Shown here one piece after another: positions 12,467-24,297 of a stretch of DNA of 64,000 bases. The DNA comes from Allium sativum. Its lineage: Eukaryota; Streptophyta; Magnoliopsida; Asparagales; Amaryllidaceae. The notes beneath the pieces are model-generated. The model was not told where the DNA came from. It saw only the letters and a list, made by a program, of their open reading frames with translations, and searched no databases. The DNA is taken from contig CM060915.1 in assembly GCA_030737875.1 (NCBI GenBank), forward strand, positions 355,505,863 through 355,569,862, read 5' to 3'. Position numbers and translations under genes: made by a program. Within the stretch, counting starts at the first letter, position 1. The number at the start of each line of letters is the position of its first letter.

Positions 12467-15400
12467 TGTAATGACCCAAAATTCTGGTCCAATTTGTGCT
12501 GACAAAAAACACAAGTCCAACCCCAAATTTAACTGAAAATCAGGAAACTAATAGAAAGAAAACAGAGGGTGAGGAAAGATAAGATAGAAACTTAGAATAG
12601 AAGAAGAAGAACAACACAACATCAGAGTAACACGAATCTCACAGCAGAACGAATAATATATAATATATAACATAACTTTGAAATATAACTTTGTACTTGA
12701 ATATACATCATTTTCAAAGTACAGCACTTACAACACAGCGGAAATAAACTATAGCTATATGATCTTGAAGCCTCCTGCTCCAACCTCTTCCAGTATATCT
12801 GTAAATCCTGACTACTTGACTGCCCGTACAAAATTGGGCACCCAAGAGTTTAGGGAAAACAACAAAATAAACTCCGGGTCAGTCATGCGACTGGTATGAG
12901 TAAAACAGTTTGAACAAGTAAACGATATCTCATAAGACCACGCCGTATAACGGAACGGGTTTTTTCCTTATGAGAATCCAAATTATCTTTATATCAAAAA
13001 CCTTTTGATATTATAATAATGTCTATCAACCACAGTATAATAATCATCTAGCAGAACGCTTTCATCTCACGTTCTACATATATAGTATACAATCAAAACC
13101 GCAAGCACGTATTGGGTAATGGATTTCCAACTATGACAAGGTATGGAACCACCTTTCGCTACTGTATCTCTAGAAAGGAATACACTGGGTTCAACAAGAA
13201 CATCTTGCAACCCGGCCACACATGACCGACCACTCATTTCGCTTGAGTGTATCGAATGTATATCACCAACGATTGGGATCAACAACCGTTTCCCGAATGG
13301 GACAACATCAACAATAGATTTTTAGAAGTAAATGAAACTCTAGATCAGGTGATTATACACCCTACTTCGGAGCGACCGACTTAGCCATGCTGCCTGCCCG
13401 ATTTCTGTCATTTACCGGATGTGAGGTTAGAAGCTACGCTTTATCATCACACCAGATTCACTTCGAATGCCACATCGTCAAATCCATCAAATCACCGATT
13501 GACGTCCTCAACCATACATTATGTGTTAGCTAAAAGAAGTTTCCTTCTCCGCTTCCACTCTTGGTACGGATGGAGAAATCAATATACGTGATCGTCTGGA
13601 AATACTCTGTCAGACATCTGTCCATACAAGTCATCCAGGAACAGGATGAACCGAAGGCACTATTCAGTACATCCATCTTAGGCACTGTTATCTAAGACTG
13701 ATACAATAGCCCTTGCACTTTACTCCGTCTTCAATTATCTTTGGCATATATGAATTGCAACGCTTATGCCAATACAGAGTGGTTCTTTGGATAATAATCC
13801 AACCGGTCTCTCCATATTAACAACGTCAAAATGGTCAAAACTTCGATAGTCGGTGAGTTAACTATCGAAGAAAAACAGGTGTGCAAACAACGATATTATT
13901 TCCAGATGGAAATTATATCGAACAAACATCATTTAACATTAATCTCTTTAGTTCATTTTACATCTCCTATTTCCCTATATCCAACATTTGCTATTTTCTA
14001 TATTTAGAAAATAAAATTTATTAACACTGGAAAGCATCTCCATTCCTTATTTTCTGTATTAGAAAACATCTCTGATTCTTGTTTGGGAAACATTTCTAAA
14101 CTCCTACGTTTGGATTAAGCAGATGTTTGGATAAAACATCGCTATGCCAACTCAAACCATTTCCTTTAATTACTAAATTCACTTAACCATCCTTTACTGC
14201 TGAACCTTAACCATTCCTTAGTTAAATACGAAGCCAATCAAGTTGGGGTAGAACTACCTCTCAGACCTTAACTGAACAACATTTCTAACCTTGAAATAGG
14301 CAAAGTTCGCTTTATATTTCTTTAACTAACTTCCTTATTTAACCTTTCTTTCGAGTAACTATATTCGATTAACTCTTTTATTTTAACTCTATTCGATTAA
14401 CTCCTTTGGATTAACTCTATTCACTTAACTCCTTTCGAATAAACTATATTCGATGACTCCTCTAACTCTATTCGAATAAACTATATTCGATTAACTCCTC
14501 TAATTCCATTCGAATAAACTATATTCGATTAACTCCTCTAACTCCATTTAACTCTATTCGAATAACTAATATTCGATAACTCTATTTAACTCTTCTTCGA
14601 ATAACTAATATTCGATAACTCCTTTTTCTTTATTGAATTGCTAATATTCGATTAATTCAATTGATTCTATTCGATTAGCTCCTTTATTTTAACTCTATTC
14701 GGTTAATTCTAACTGGTTAACTCATATTCGAATAACAAATATTCGATTAACTCTATTCAGCTAACTCGACTCGACTAACCCCTTTTCGAATAACATATTC
14801 GATTTACTAACTTTCGAATACCTTATTCGATTGACTCCCTTCAAATACCATATTCGATTTAACTCTATTCGAATAACTAAATTCGATTAACTCCTTTTCG
14901 AATAAACTATTCATTTATAAAGATTTACTTTTAGTAACGGTTCTTCACTTTACAAATGATTTCCTTTTTAGTAACGTTTTCCTTTTTATAACATCCTATT
15001 CGGTTATAAACAAATTTCCTTATTATAACTCTATTTATTTTCTAAATATTTCCTTTTTAATTCTATTTGTAAATGGTTTTACAAATACCTCCTTTTCGAT
15101 TTCATTTGTAAAGGTTTACAAACATTTCTCTTTCTGATTGATTTGTAAATGGTTTACAAACCTTTCTCGTTCTAATCTATTTGCAAATGGTTTGCAAATA
15201 ATTCCTTTAGGGTTTCATTTCTAAGTATTTTCTATTTATAAATAATCCATTTATAAATAAATTTCTATTTATAAATAATTCCATTTATAAATAATTCCTT
15301 CTATAAAATCTCCTTTGATTGTTATAAATATTATCTCTTTTATAAAATCCTTTGATTTTATAAATAATCTATTTTCAATGTTCATTTTGAAAATTCCCTT

Positions 15401-17419
15401 TCCTTCATTCTGGTATGTTATGGTATTTAACACATCAAATCACGATGACCAATATCGTTCAAACACATATAATCGACAACAGATTATATATCACATCATA
15501 TATTACAATATATGAATCACAGTAAAATAAATGTTGAGGAATCCAGTTGGATTCCTCCAACCTGTCTCCCTGCATCCACAGATGTTACACAATAAAATCA
15601 ACATCACTTTCAGTTCCATATGATATATTCTGTTAAACAGAATCAATATAGAAATTCAACTAACTGACTAGCAGTTCAATCAAACAGTCAACACACAGTC
15701 AATCAGCTAATATCTAACAGTTCTAAAAATACAACATGAAATTATAAACTGTTCAGAGTTAGTGAGATTTACTCACTTTGGCAGTTCATCGTTAAAGAAC
15801 GATAAACTGTTATTTGATTTGAATCAAACAATTTATTATTCCATAAATTCATACGAGCCCCAATCCACTCCCAGTCAGCTTCATTGTGAAGCTCTCGTCC
15901 ATACGGTCCCAACGTGACTGACGGTTCGTGATTCTGATTTCATATGACCGAGATATAACGGTTACAAGTTATTAAAATATTTGTATTAAATAAACATGAA
16001 TTATTATTTGCTTTGGGCCTTAACACCCTTACCTTGGCCCACTACACCCCTTAAACCCAAGACCGGTTAATCCATCTTCCTCCCTGATTAAATCCCGTAA
16101 CCTGCTGTTCTCCCCACCCAATTTCGATCCTTGCTACTCCAAATTCTCTCTCCATATTTCATAAATCAATACACCGTTTAAACCGTTGTACTCCTCATCC
16201 AGCTCTCTTCACAAACTCGAACGAAATTCTCCATTTTCGTCGAACACCCATCTCCCTGCTACCGTTGTTCCACCGACTTCATTACACCGTCGGACCATCA
16301 TATTTCAAAATCGCCAACACCACCAGAAATCATCGGCTGACCTAATCATTGCCAGCGCCACCATCTCCTTGTTCTCGGCACTCCATCTTGCTCTCGCCAC
16401 CGGAGTAGATCGGGTCCCCCCTTAACAAAATTGCTACAAGAAAGGAGGCCGACAGTTTCTATTTCAAACGAAGACTCCTAACTCGCGCTCCATGGAAGTG
16501 GCGATATCAATGCTCTCCGGTATTCCACGCTCTCTTTTGGATTTGCGTTGTGTTTTGTTTGACAGGAAAACATTTTTCCTTTTATTTTATGATGGTGCTT
16601 TCCATTTACTTTACTGTGTTTTGTTTCAGCAAGAAGAAAGCAAAAACTACTATCCTTGCATGTATTTATAAGAGTGAAGGCTTAAGGGTTAAGAAATGGT
16701 AGGTGAAACTTAGTTAAGGCTTAGGAGTAACCACATACAGGGTAGGGTAGGTTTAAATGTGTGGTGCCATGTTAGTGTTTGGTCCTTCACTTCAAGCCAC
16801 TACCTCATAATACATCAGACGTCTCTAAATACATTACAATCTAACATAATGTTCCTTGTCTTTATTTTTGTTTACACATATTGTTTCTCATAAGCTAACA
16901 CATTTGCAAGGAGGATGATTTTCACATCTAATCGTAAGATACATAAAACAAAGGACGTACGTGCTTCTTGTATATGTTTTACGTTACAAAATATGTGTGC
17001 TCCGTTACTTAAATTTTCGTTCATGTCGAGCAGCTACAGATAGAAGTAAGAGTACAGTCGTGCTCAGTGAGGTGTCACAATCCCAGAAATATAATAATAT
17101 CGGTAGGTTGACTCATATTTTGAAACCTCAAAATGTTGATTACAGGGTGCGAAATACTTCAAATAAAAAGTCGCTTATTAAATTAATTAAAAATTACAGT
17201 AAAATTCTAAAAATTAAATTATCGTTATGTCCCAAAAGAATCTTGTCTAAATTCAAACCCGATCTCTAGTTATATCGAATAAACCGATACGGTCGATAAA
17301 CGATTCTATAACGACTATTTTAAAATTTGATTTGGACATATCTCAAAATCTACACGACGAAATACTGATTTTTCTCTTCCACTAGAAAGATATACTCCAC
17401 CAGCTCCACACGTTTCCTG
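12467..17419 (-). mobile_element. 5' LTR of element F, truncated
   Basis: Nearly collinear with 4325-9688, with scattered substitutions and small indels. Similarity stops after 'ccacacgtttcctg' near 17419, where the other copy continues for about 370 bp to its end. The outer, promoter-proximal end of U3 is therefore lost here. It keeps the minisatellite (14345-14910), the palindromes (15065-15199) and the TATA box (16662-16672). Confidence 0.9.
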
Positions 17420-17607
17420 ACATTAAAATATGATGTTAAAATCAATAATCCTTTTTTTAGATGTGATTTTCCCTAATAAAGAGAAAAACTGATCATTTTG
17501 TTGATACCAAAAAGGAGTTCAACAACATCAGAAATCAACAGATAAAAAATCTAAATCACACAATCAAAAGTCAGAACCTTGAGATACAAGACACCAATTG
17601 AGAGCCA
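17420..17607. other. Junction DNA next to the broken LTR F
   Basis: Begins where LTR similarity stops. It holds a run of seven T near 17451, which on the - strand could be what is left of a poly(A) tail of the P3 pseudogene whose stop codon is at 17608. This is only suggestive. Confidence 0.4.
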
Positions 17608-17972
17608 CTAATCAAAGAGAGATTCAAAACTAATGCCATCATCGACACTTTCCTCTTTCTCCGCCTTCTTTTCTTCGACAACGGGAGATTCTGCAGCTGC
17701 GCTTGTGGCGCCTCCAGTTCCAGCACCAACAACGACGCACTGAACCCTCCACCACAACCTCCACCGATTATGACCTGAAAACCAGTAGATGAGGGAGTGA
17801 CCAGAGAAAATGAGGAAAAAACGCCACTTGAAGAACTGCTAGAAATGGCAGCCTGGACGAGGTTCCTCTAAAGCTCGAAGATGGCGTCACCTGAACCCTC
17901 AACGTCGCCAGAAAACTACTTTGCTGTCCAGTTGCCGCCTGAGTTTTGACAAACAAACGTGAAGATACCCAT
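17608..17972 (-). pseudogene. 60S acidic ribosomal protein P3 pseudogene
   Basis: P3 is a plant-only stalk protein of the large ribosomal subunit that helps recruit elongation factors. The - strand reads MGIFTFVCQNSGGNWTAK at the start, then FSLVTPSS and FQVIIGGG, a Gly/Ala-rich hinge, and an acidic tail EEKKAEKEESVDDG ending SFESLFD. This is the P3 architecture at the family's usual length (about 120 residues). Two in-frame TAG codons (17916-17918 and 17868-17870) stand where the family has Gln, each explained by one C-to-T change in CAG. A 1-2 base frameshift lies in the Gly-rich hinge (near 17735). No intron interrupts it, which suggests a retrotransposed copy. The context around the ATG (AAACAATGGG) is good, so a 5' UTR may be included. 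Confidence 0.87.
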
Positions 17973-18984
17973 TGTTTGATCTAAGTGATAAGGTTTTTTT
18001 GGGACACTGTCAAAAAAAAAATTGAATCGGAAGTACTTGAATCGAAATTATACAGCGATTTGATAAATCAACTCACCGATTTGAATCGAAATAATTTGTA
18101 TCGAATCGAAAGTAGATGTTAATTTTTTTATCGATAAAGATATTTGGTCTCAAAAGGAAAGAAAAAAGATGCAATAGTATATGTATGTGGACTGGAAACT
18201 TAATTTTTTAAATGACTGGCCTAGAAAAAAATACCGTATAAAATAGTGTCACTGGAACCAAATTTCCAGTTATATCAAAATATTGCAAACTTTCAAGCAT
18301 TTTTTTCTGTTTTCCTTTAAACTTTCAAATTCAACGTGTACACTTATCTAAACATCATATTTTTCCATATACTAACACATGTTTTCAATACACTATAAAA
18401 TAGTTGCATATATGTCTGTAGTCATTTACAATAAATGCAGACATTACTGCACATATTTTTTTCCTTTTTCAATATCTGCAGTGCACTATATGAATAATTG
18501 TAGAAATGGATGCACCTATTCAAAAAAATGCAGATGTTTCTGCATTTTTTTCTCAGAAACCTTCCGTAATATTTACATTTTTTTGATTTTTTTATATGCA
18601 GTAGAGTAAAAAATCACGAAACAATGTTACTTCAATAAAACAGGGATCCGTTTTGAATCGAAACTTAGGCAGGGATCCGCTTTACGACATCTTTCATGTC
18701 AAGGATGCCTCCTTAATTTCCACATAAAACAATATAGTGGTTGGTTGAAAATATGTAAACTAGCTATTTCGGAAAGAAACGTCGTTCCTTGAAATATAGC
18801 CAAAATGGGGGTCTAGGGTCTCCCCCACATTTCATTTGTCTTCTTCATCTCAGTCTCGTTCCATGTCTTCTAAGTCCATCGTTAGTCCATGTTAGATGTA
18901 TTGATTGATGATTCGAGTACAAGGATGAAGAGATTGTTGTACTTCTGACTTAAAGATCTACTACGTTGATTCTTTTAGACAATT
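17973..18984. other. Unassigned DNA between the P3 pseudogene and element C
   Basis: AT-rich. It contains several 'gaatcgaaa' repeats (18025-18115), a set of 'atgcag...ctgcat' inverted repeats (18430-18600) and a direct repeat of 'cagggatccg' (about 18642 and 18671). I recognise no gene. It separates two broken LTRs. Confidence 0.5.
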
Positions 18985-19613
18985 GTTCACTAACTGTTAA
19001 GATGATTGTCAGGAAAATTAGGATGGAGAATCCACTGTATGACGCATGTTGCTTATTGTTACCATTGCCATTATTATTATTCACTGAGAGCGTATGAGTG
19101 CATGATTTGTTATTTTATAGCAAGATACTCTGAGAGGAAAGCATGTTTCACTATATGGCGCGGTCTTACTAGATATCTATTGGTTTCAAGTTGTAGTTAT
19201 TATTCGCACCCACCTATTGGTCGATCCAACTTTTTTTTCCTCTTAAACTCTCGGGTAAATTTTAAAATAGATTAAGAGTTAATGTTTTTAGGTTCTTCTT
19301 CAATAAATAAGCTTACGAAAACGTTCGAGAGGCATATATTTAGACTTTGATCAACCAAGGTGGCATCTTCATATATCGCCCTTGGAGTTATATTTTGTAA
19401 TAATTATATTTTAATCTAAACGAGAGTTTGTGATGGGTAATATAATAAATTGTTATTAATGCATTTTGTTTTGAATTTTTTCCATATTTCTGTGTTCTTT
19501 GATATTATGATTCATTAACATATCTATTTTCTCTCACCGAAAGTTAATACAACAGATGACTGTAACATCCAAAACACTTAGCTTTGGGCCTTAGAGAATA
19601 ATGGGGTGATACA
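18985..19613 (+). mobile_element. 5' LTR fragment of element C
   Basis: The last 630 bp of an LTR. It matches 36301-36990 of the 3' LTR of C ('gaatccactgtatga', 'ttattttata', 'cttagctttgggcc') and ends GGGGTGATACA before the primer site. Everything upstream of about 18985 is missing, because that sequence does not match the other LTR. Substitutions are frequent, so C is old. Confidence 0.85.
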
Positions 19614-19617
19614 AATT

Positions 19618-19629
19618 TGGTATCATAGC
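19618..19629 (+). other. Primer-binding site of element C
   Basis: TGGTATCATAGC: 11 of 12 bases of the tRNA-Met-type site TGGTATCAGAGC, four bases after the LTR end. Confidence 0.85.
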
Positions 19630-20029
19630 ATATGTTTATGAAAAATTAAAGAGATTTTACTTTAAAAGGATTTTAAAACTACAAACTTCAAGATTAGAGC
19701 AATATACCAGGGTAAGGTATAACGATATGATACCATACTTGTATTTGTATTACATAAGTATGCATATACCCTACTCTCTTAGTCTGTTTTTGGAATCTTA
19801 CAAAGGTTTGTACGAAGATAAAGGAAGTAAGATATGAAGAGAAGAAGAGGAAGAGTAAAACTAGGTAGCGGAAGTACCAAAAATAATGGAAATGCTTAAC
19901 TAGAAACTCGAGGGAATCAAGATCGTTTGAACTAATGAGAATAAAGGTGTTACAACCTTACCACTAGACATGGGGAATTTTTATCATCTCTTTGTCATTC
20001 TAATGTAAGTCGAATCTGCTGCTAGTTCT

Positions 20030-20865
20030 GTTGGAATGAATGTTGCTAATGCCGAAGGAGATAACCCTATGGCTGAAGTGGTGAGCCACTATGCCAGAAT
20101 CAACTAAGATTTCGCTAGACTCGACTGGATGCCTTTCCGTAGAGTGGAAGATGTTATTGATAGTGAGAATTGGCTACTGAACTACGAGAAAATCTTCATA
20201 GAATTTGGCTTAACTTATAATAAGAAAAGAAAGTTGTCTTTGATGCAGTTGTAAGGACTTACACTATAGTGGTGGAATGGTGTTACCGTGATGATACCAA
20301 AAGCGGATATCACTTAAGCAGAATTTCAAAGGAGATTTGGAGATAGATATATGTTTAAGGTTTTTAAATTGACATTTCATAGGAAGTTTGCAGAGTTTGT
20401 GCAGGGTGATATGTCTGAATATGCTAATAGTTCGAAGAATTATATAGGTATGCTTATGGGAACATTGACACTCTTTATCAAAATGAATGAGAAGTTTATC
20501 TAGGGATTGAAGTCTGATATTGTTAAGGAGACAATGCCACACTCGAGGGATCTTTCCTATATTGTTGTTGGGATGGAGATTCAGAATGAAGAATTGATTT
20601 TTAGTTTAATGATAAGCCGGTTGTGACCCAGAGTTCTCAAGGAAAGAAGAGAAAATTCTTCCAAGGAAAGGGAGCTTAGAAGGGAGGAAATGCCAAAAAG
20701 AATAAAACTGAGATTGTTTGCTTTAAGTGTAACATTAAGGGCCATTATGCTAGTGAGTGTCAGTTAAGAGAGGATAAGATAATTGTTGTAAAGCAGAATG
20801 TGAGATTCTTTAACTGCAGCCACTTGGGACATTATAAGAATAACCGTCCCAAAGCAGGTTAAAGA
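20030..20865 (+). pseudogene. Element C gag, decayed
   Basis: Structural capsid-type protein of a chromovirus. A retrotransposon gag domain is readable in pieces: VIDSENWLLNYEKIF, then AEFQRRFGDRYMF and FVQGDMSEYANS. These correspond to the 'EARNWL', 'DDFRRRF' and 'MTVREYVDKF' parts of gag in B and D. A perfect zinc knuckle follows at 20719-20760 (CX2CX4HX4C, CFKCNIKGHYASEC). A second knuckle has lost two of its residues (NCSHLGHYKNNR). Several stops break the frame. The protease expected next is absent. Confidence 0.82.
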
Positions 20866-20939
20866 AAAGAGTTTCATCCAACCAAGCAGTTCGCTTTGGG
20901 AAAAGACCAAGAAGAATAAAACTGAATTTTTTGCTCCCC

Positions 20940-21474
20940 AAAGCAAACTTCTGTATTTATGAGGAAGCCGGATGGATCATTAAGGATGTGTATTTATTAT
21001 CTGAAGCTTAATGAGAAAAAGGTACAAAATAGGTTTTCTTTGCTGAGAATTGATGACCTGTTAGATTAGCTTATTGGAGCAGCAACATTTTCTCGGTTCG
21101 ATTTGGCTAGTGGATTTCATCAACTATGGGTAACAGAGGATAGTATTCCACTGACGACATTTTGGATGAGATATGGATCATGCAAATGGATGATTTGCCA
21201 TTTGGATTGACGAATGCGCCTGTTTTCTTTGTGGATTTGATGAACCAAGTTTTCAGTGAGCACTTGGATATGTTCGTGTTAATCCTCGTTGATGACAAAT
21301 TGATGCGTATCCCAAAGATGAGAAGGATTACAAGACTGATTCATCTTGGGATTGTGCTTGAGTTGTTGAGGCGACATCATTTGAAAGCTATGTTTTCTAA
21401 ATGTCACTTCTAGGAGAAAAAGTGAATTTTTTTGAACATGTAGTTTCAGACAAAGGGTTGTCCATGGATCCAAC
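20940..21474 (+). pseudogene. Element C reverse transcriptase, first part (interrupted by B)
   Basis: The frame opens directly with RKPDGSLRMCIYYLKLN (RT motif 'KKDGSxRxCxDYRxLN'). Then come DDLLD, FSRFDLASGFHQL, PFGLTNAPVFFVDLMN and LILVDDK, a divergent form of the YxDD active-site strand that keeps both Asp. Stops and at least one frameshift occur between them. Protease and the RT N-terminus are missing, so about 1 kb has been deleted near 20870-20940. The gene stops at 21474 because element B is inserted. It continues at 31278. Confidence 0.87.
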
Positions 21475-24118
21475 TGTAACATCCCAAAATTTAATACACT
21501 ATAAACCATGATTAAAGATAATAAATTGGGTGTAACTTAATTAAATATTCAAAATTAAGTGAAACCAGCATTACCGTTTCGTTCATCTTGGAATTCTGGT
21601 TCAGATAGACCCCAAGTCTGTGTAAAACAGACGACGTATGAAAAAGTTATGAGCATCAGAAGTTTGTATACATATAAGGAGCTTATGTATAAATATAAAT
21701 TAAAAATAATTCCAAAAATTTCGAATGAAACAAGACGGGGAAAGAAGCGGGAACCATGACCGTTGTGGAAAGACCTACACTCGACTTGGGTCTACCCCAT
21801 GAGTTGGTGGGTCGACCCACTACAGATCTGGGCAGATTCATTCTGCAAATATGGACTGTTTTTCGGACTATATTCGTTGCTAACTCAACGCTATGTGTAC
21901 GGTTTGGGTAAAAATCCTAGAATCTAAAGGTTGAGGTTGACTCTGTGAATCTATAAATAGATGGCTTCTCCAATTTACAATTCACACAACTTCTTCATAT
22001 CTTCAGCCTCTAAGAATCTATTTTGAATAAAAAATTAACAAATGGGGGAATGTTGTTGAAGTCAAGATCCACAGAGACAACATTCAAGACTTGCATACAT
22101 ACAACTAAAAGGATTGGATTTGACTCTTTCTACGGCATAGTTATATATAAAAAAGATTTATTCTCTTCTTCACCAAGACCCACTGTGACTTCCCTGTCAT
22201 TTTCAGATTTGGTTTCTTAGACTCTAACCCGACAGTTAAATAAAATTGGGTTAGGGATTACAGTGTATATAAGATAAATGTTATGTATGATTTTCACTGC
22301 TAATCACCTATGTCGTTATGATAAGTAAAACATATGCCTTTGCTAGTGGATAATTAAAGAGTTATATGTATCTATCTTCCTTTTCCCTATGTTTATCAAG
22401 TTTAGTTTATTTTCAGTCTTGCTTATATGCCTATTTGATTTGATTCTATTCTTCTTCCTTTATTTTCCCTTTTTATTTCACGCTAAGCCTAGGCCTTCGG
22501 ATGTCTAGGCTATATTCGTTTATAAGTATGCGTATAATTGGGGCAATAATGAATGACATATAAAAAGGAATGTAGACATGCTGTTAATTTGGGACTGTTT
22601 AACTATATTTGGGAAAAAGGATAATATACACATGTTTAGACTTGTTGTAAACTGATAAAAAAGGATAATGTGTATATACTTTCTGTAAATGGATAATATG
22701 CATAAACCTTTAAATTGGGAACATAGTTGATGAATATTATGCATATATATTGGACATGTTAGATTTGACTTAATACATACATTATGTAAATGACATGTTA
22801 GATTTGAATTGATATAGACATTAAGTAAATGACATGTTAGAATCTTGTAAGTACCAGATGTTGGTTAATAAATTGACACGCTGTAGAAATTATATACATC
22901 TAGGCAGGTGTTTTGGAGAAGAGTTGTACGCACACATAATGACATGGAATATTGCAACCACGCTTATTAGTAAACCTAAACCTGCTAGGTTAAACATAAG
23001 TATTAATAAGCTAAGAGGTCCCTCGTTCTTGCTGTTGTATCGGATTTTAAGGTCTCTTAAATCCTAGTTTTGGGGGTACAAGCTTAAGGGGATTGGCTTG
23101 TGTCAATCTGCTATTTGGAGCCTATATCAATTAGTATCCCTATTGGTTGTTAGAGGGCCTCACACTAGGTAGGGGCCAGAGCACGCTTTACTGAACTGGA
23201 TAGTAAGAGGTTCACATAGGGAACGTAGGTAATGGGGCGTTCCGGCGGAGTCATGAGCGTGCATGAGTCCGATTAGGGAAACTAAACCGACAGAATGATG
23301 CACCCTACTGCCGGAGCTGACACAGGGTATTTACGTAGTAGGGAACCGATTGCATGGGTAGTAATTAGGGTACACCTAATCCTGCTGTTATGTAATAGGG
23401 TAACACCTAATCATGTTATGTAATTAGGGTACGCCTAGTCCTACTGTTAATCATGCTGTTAATTCTACTGTTATGTAATTAGGTTAAATACCTAATCATG
23501 TTAATCCTGTTATACTAGTATTGGTGCAGACATACCTGTTTTACGATATAAACGTGAAGCATTACTCGATCATAGCTTATTTCTGCTATTCCTGTCTATC
23601 ATGTTGTTCTATTTAGTTTATCTATTACCTTATATGACACTGTACCTTTCTCATCCAGTTTTATTTACCTGTCTTGGTATTTCTATTTTATGCACATTTG
23701 AATATAACTAGGACTCGTTAAACTTTATGTCTGACCCTTTTTCTTTCGCTTCTTTCTTCCTTTCCCCCTTAGGTCCTCAGAGTGGAAGCACTCAACAGTG
23801 ACTATGACTTTCCCTAGCAACTTGGACTTGGATTTCTTGAGATGTATTGTTTTGACTTTACTCTATCATGGCTAACGAGGGATATGATTTTGTTTTATGG
23901 AATTATATTATTTTGTTGTGAAAGACAGATTTGAGGTACTTTGTAAGTGGTTTGATGTAACTGGTTTAGAGAAATACATTTTATTTTAATAATGAAGTTG
24001 AAATTTTCCGTTGCTTATTTTATATATGCTCTGTAAATCTCTGTACTATTTACTATTGCACTTCATGGAACTTAATGCATTCTATTATGAAAGACATTAA
24101 CGGACATGGGGTGTCACA
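21475..24118 (+). mobile_element. 5' LTR of element B, 2644 bp
   Basis: Starts TGTAACATCCC and ends GGGGTGTCACA just before the primer site. It matches 28638-31272 along its length. One clear GTCGAC remains (21811), with decayed versions near 21780, upstream of the TATA box at 21951. The short open frames in it (21559-21759, 22023-22220) are mirrored in the other LTR but show no family features. Confidence 0.93.
21951..21960 (+). promoter_or_regulatory. TATA box of 5' LTR B
   Basis: CTATAAATAG, 477 bp into the LTR and 140 bp after the GTCGAC at 21811. The 3' LTR has CCATAAATAG at 29124. Confidence 0.75.
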
Positions 24119-24120
24119 TT

Positions 24121-24132
24121 TGTTATCAGAGC
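24121..24132 (+). other. Primer-binding site of element B
   Basis: TGTTATCAGAGC: one mismatch to the tRNA-Met-type site, two bases after the LTR end. Confidence 0.9.
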
Positions 24133-24297
24133 AGAAGGTTACAAGATTAGATAAAAGGTTTCAAAATTTGTTTTTGAAATCGAAGTATTTTCAAATAAAA
24201 GTCTATTTTTCGAAAAAACATATCCCCTCAAGCCATTTTTGATACTCTCTCGATCTCTTATTGAATCCCCTTTTCTTATCTTTTCAGCATATCTAGG

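Larger units (their letters stand above)
4325..17419 (-). mobile_element. Element F: LARD-like LTR element with very long LTRs and no genes
   Basis: Two direct repeats of about 5 kb (4325-9688 and 12467-17419) flank 2.78 kb. The - strand order is LTR, tRNA-Met-type primer site (12464-12453), gene-free interior, polypurine tract (9701-9689), LTR. LTR ends are TGTAAT...ATTACA. The interior shows no gag, protease, RT, RNase H or integrase in any frame. Long LTRs around a conserved but non-coding interior define LARDs, which depend on enzymes of autonomous relatives. The sequence beside the polypurine tract contains TTCGAGGACGAAAT, which resembles the Tekay-type tails of A and B, so a chromovirus helper is likely (inference). 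The outer end of the right LTR is missing from about 17420, so no target duplication can be read. Confidence 0.85.

Noticed and set aside
4325..17419. The 5 kb duplicated blocks as a host segmental duplication
   Set aside because: The inner borders carry TG/CA ends, a perfect tRNA-Met primer site and a polypurine tract in the right order, so they are LTRs of one element.
17608..17972. P3 as an active host gene
   Set aside because: Two in-frame stops and a frameshift.
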